Assembly (NCBI GenBank): GCA_021204715.1
Contig: JAJPYW010000094.1
Span: 1 to 7,161, forward strand
DNA from: Prevotellaceae bacterium
GTDB taxonomy: Bacteria > Bacteroidota > Bacteroidia > Bacteroidales > Bacteroidaceae
Direction of reading: 5' to 3'
Length of the DNA stretch: 7,161 bases
Under the pieces are notes generated by a model. That model saw only the letters and a program-made list of their open reading frames with translations, searched no databases and was not told where the DNA came from. Both the position numbers and the translations under genes were made by a program. Positions 5,736-7,161 of this stretch are shown here, piece after piece. Positions within the stretch are counted from its first letter, which is position 1. Every line of letters begins with the position of its first letter.

Positions 5736-7161
5736 CTAATCAAACTTCAGCCGCGGCAAGAGCTTCACCATATCCACAGTCTTTACCGAAACGTTGACGA
5801 CGGAAAGCAGCAAGTCCAAGATGTAGCGTGGCTGGTGGTGCTCCTTCGCCCAGTCGTTGCAATCGTTCTTGATGAGCGATTTCTTGTCGATAGATACACA
5901 GTAACGCTCCACAATCCACTCGATGGCCGACTTGCCGTTGACGATGTATTCGTAGGCTTTCGGCGGAATGTTCCGCAGCACAATGTGGCTGTTGTAGATG
6001 ATGGTCGACTTGTCGTCTTTGCTCTTGAAGCGCAACTTGTCCGTCACATAGAAGTAGTTGTAGGCCTCTTCGCAATCGCCATCAGGCGCATTTTCAAGCC
6101 CCGACACAACTACTTCTTTGTTCGGTTCCTCTCTCTCATAATGGAGATGGAGATTGGCCAACGCCTTACCCCATTTGTAGAAGTTCATAAAATCATCTAT
6201 GCTTTCCACGATGGGAATACGGGGAAGAGACTTCTTTAAATCATCGGCAAAGCGGGTGCGGTAATCTTCAGAATGTAACAAGCCATAGACATAGTAGAAA
6301 ATATGTTCTTTCGTAATGTTCTTTGTATGGTAACGTTGTTGCACTTCCTTTAAAATCCAGTTGGAGATGCCGTCTCTGCGAATGTGTTTGTTTGTAGCAT
6401 CATCAAACAAAGACTTCGGAAGATTTTTGTTTTCTTCATACCAATATAATGGGAAGCATTGACTCTTGCCAATTAAATCGTAATCTATAATATTTGAAAG
6501 CATTAGACAACTAAAAGACTTTGTAACTCCTACGCCGCTAACGCAAATCACTTTGTTTTCGGTTGCTGTATTGACTATTGTATTTCCCCACGAACTGGGA
6601 CGTTCGACCAAATTTTTATCATTATATAGCATCATTTTTACAAACGGTCTGTACGCTGTTTCGGTCGGTGCAGCCGCATTGTACGAGATAGGCATGTTAC
6701 TTTCAACTGATTTCTTAAGATTTACAGTCCAGCTTATTTTATCCTCATTTCCCTTTGCGAAGTCCTCAATCTTTATTTCGGAATTTCGTACAATAGCTGT
6801 TTTGTATATCTCGCGCTGTTCATTATAAAAATCTATTGTTCTCCGAATATTCGCTTCCAATGTTCCCTTCCCGAAGTTGTAATCCCAAGCATCGCGGCTG
6901 GTTAATAATCCTGTTACATTTTTGGTGAACACCTTATTAACACTATCGTCTTTTGCAGTAAGCGGAATCAGACTATCAAACACACCATCACGTTGATTTA
7001 TCCAATCCGCTTTCTTATTGGGAGTTATAGTCTTCCATTCTATTTTTGATGAAGCAATGGAACGGAAATCTTTTATCTTACTCAGTTTCTGTTCACGGCT
7101 TAGATAGTCTCCTATATCATGATAATGTATCTCCGCTTTCTTTCCTTTCTTTGCCGGGTTC
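5736..7161 (-). CDS. Type ISP restriction-modification enzyme, C-terminal part (partial)
   Basis: The frame is open from the right edge to TAG at 5736-5738, giving 474 visible residues. Edge peptides are EIHYHDIGDYLSREQKL, IEWKTITPNKKADWINQRDG and VFDSLIPL. The motif YHDIGDYLSR..KL followed by TPN...DWINQR is characteristic of the segment after the methyltransferase core of type ISP (LlaBIII/LlaGI-like) enzymes. Next comes the specificity domain: YRPFVKMMLYND (visible residues 170-181), FPLYWYE, DGISNWILKEVQQRY, ITKEHIFYYVYGLLHSEDYR (about 282-301) and AYEYIVNGKSAIEWIVERY (about 402-420), ending ILDLLLSVV...VKLLPRLKFD. Whole family members are about 1,500-1,600 residues: Mrr-like nuclease, DEAD/DEAH helicase-translocase, N6-adenine methyltransferase, target recognition. 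A single chain thus methylates one strand and cuts after translocation. A GTG at 6981-6983 is internal, not the start. The nuclease, helicase and NPPY motifs lie outside, so activity cannot be judged. AT content is higher than in recA, especially at 6400-6800, which suggests transfer. Confidence 0.92.
   Translation of the reverse strand, partial: NPAKKGKKAEIHYHDIGDYLSREQKLSKIKDFRSIASSKIEWKTITPNKKADWINQRDGVFDSLIPLTAKDDSVNKVFTKNVTGLLTSRDAWDYNFGKGTLEANIRRTIDFYNEQREIYKTAIVRNSEIKIEDFAKGNEDKISWTVNLKKSVESNMPISYNAAAPTETAYRPFVKMMLYNDKNLVERPSSWGNTIVNTATENKVICVSGVGVTKSFSCLMLSNIIDYDLIGKSQCFPLYWYEENKNLPKSLFDDATNKHIRRDGISNWILKEVQQRYHTKNITKEHIFYYVYGLLHSEDYRTRFADDLKKSLPRIPIVESIDDFMNFYKWGKALANLHLHYEREEPNKEVVVSGLENAPDGDCEEAYNYFYVTDKLRFKSKDDKSTIIYNSHIVLRNIPPKAYEYIVNGKSAIEWIVERYCVSIDKKSLIKNDCNDWAKEHHQPRYILDLLLSVVNVSVKTVDMVKLLPRLKFD

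Noticed and set aside
6981..6983. GTG as the start of a 415-aa protein
   Set aside because: The same frame continues without a stop to the window edge and encodes conserved type ISP motifs (YHDIGDYLSR, DWINQR) upstream, so the GTG is an internal valine.

Overview
The window reads as a chromosomal piece of a Bacteroidales bacterium (Bacteroides/Prevotella relatives; genus not resolved). The evidence is a RecA close to the Bacteroides type, the order carboxyspermidine-dehydrogenase-like gene, bcp, recA on one strand, several TAnnTTTG boxes typical of Bacteroidota promoters, and a META-domain lipoprotein.

Layout. Positions 1-200 (+) hold the end of an acetyl-CoA hydrolase / succinyl-CoA:acetate CoA-transferase. 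A perfect 42-bp palindrome (247-288) separates it from the converging minus-strand group recA (386-1429), bcp (1549-1995) and a saccharopine-dehydrogenase-family gene (2180-3373). That last gene is bracketed by two inverted copies of a structured repeat of about 138 bp with TIR-like ends (2033-2170 and 3521-3659). The first 104 bp of the two copies differ at one base. The 317-bp gap at 3374-3690 holds two putative divergent promoters and the second repeat copy. A META/HslJ-type lipoprotein (3691-4131, +) follows. Directly behind it, 4132-4308 is a decayed C-terminal scrap of an Omp85/BamA-TamA-type outer-membrane barrel, which I read from short peptides in two frames.

From about 4310 rightward the DNA is more AT-rich and looks accessory. 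A 421-aa protein combines an ArdC-N-like segment with an ImmA/IrrE-type HELAH zincin (4390-5655, -). It lies 80 bp downstream of the C-terminal 474 residues of a type ISP (single-chain helicase-methyltransferase-nuclease) restriction-modification enzyme (5736-7161, -) that runs off the right edge. The open frame continues upstream of the GTG at 6981-6983 to the window edge, so the gene is truncated by the window and not by mutation.

How it fits together: the left half is housekeeping (acetate/succinate CoA metabolism, recombination, peroxide defence, polyamine synthesis). The right half is the edge of a restriction/defence locus placed beside a broken outer-membrane gene. The items most worth a second look are the zincin paired with the type ISP enzyme and the inverted repeat pair around the polyamine gene. 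Neither is proven to be a new system from sequence alone.
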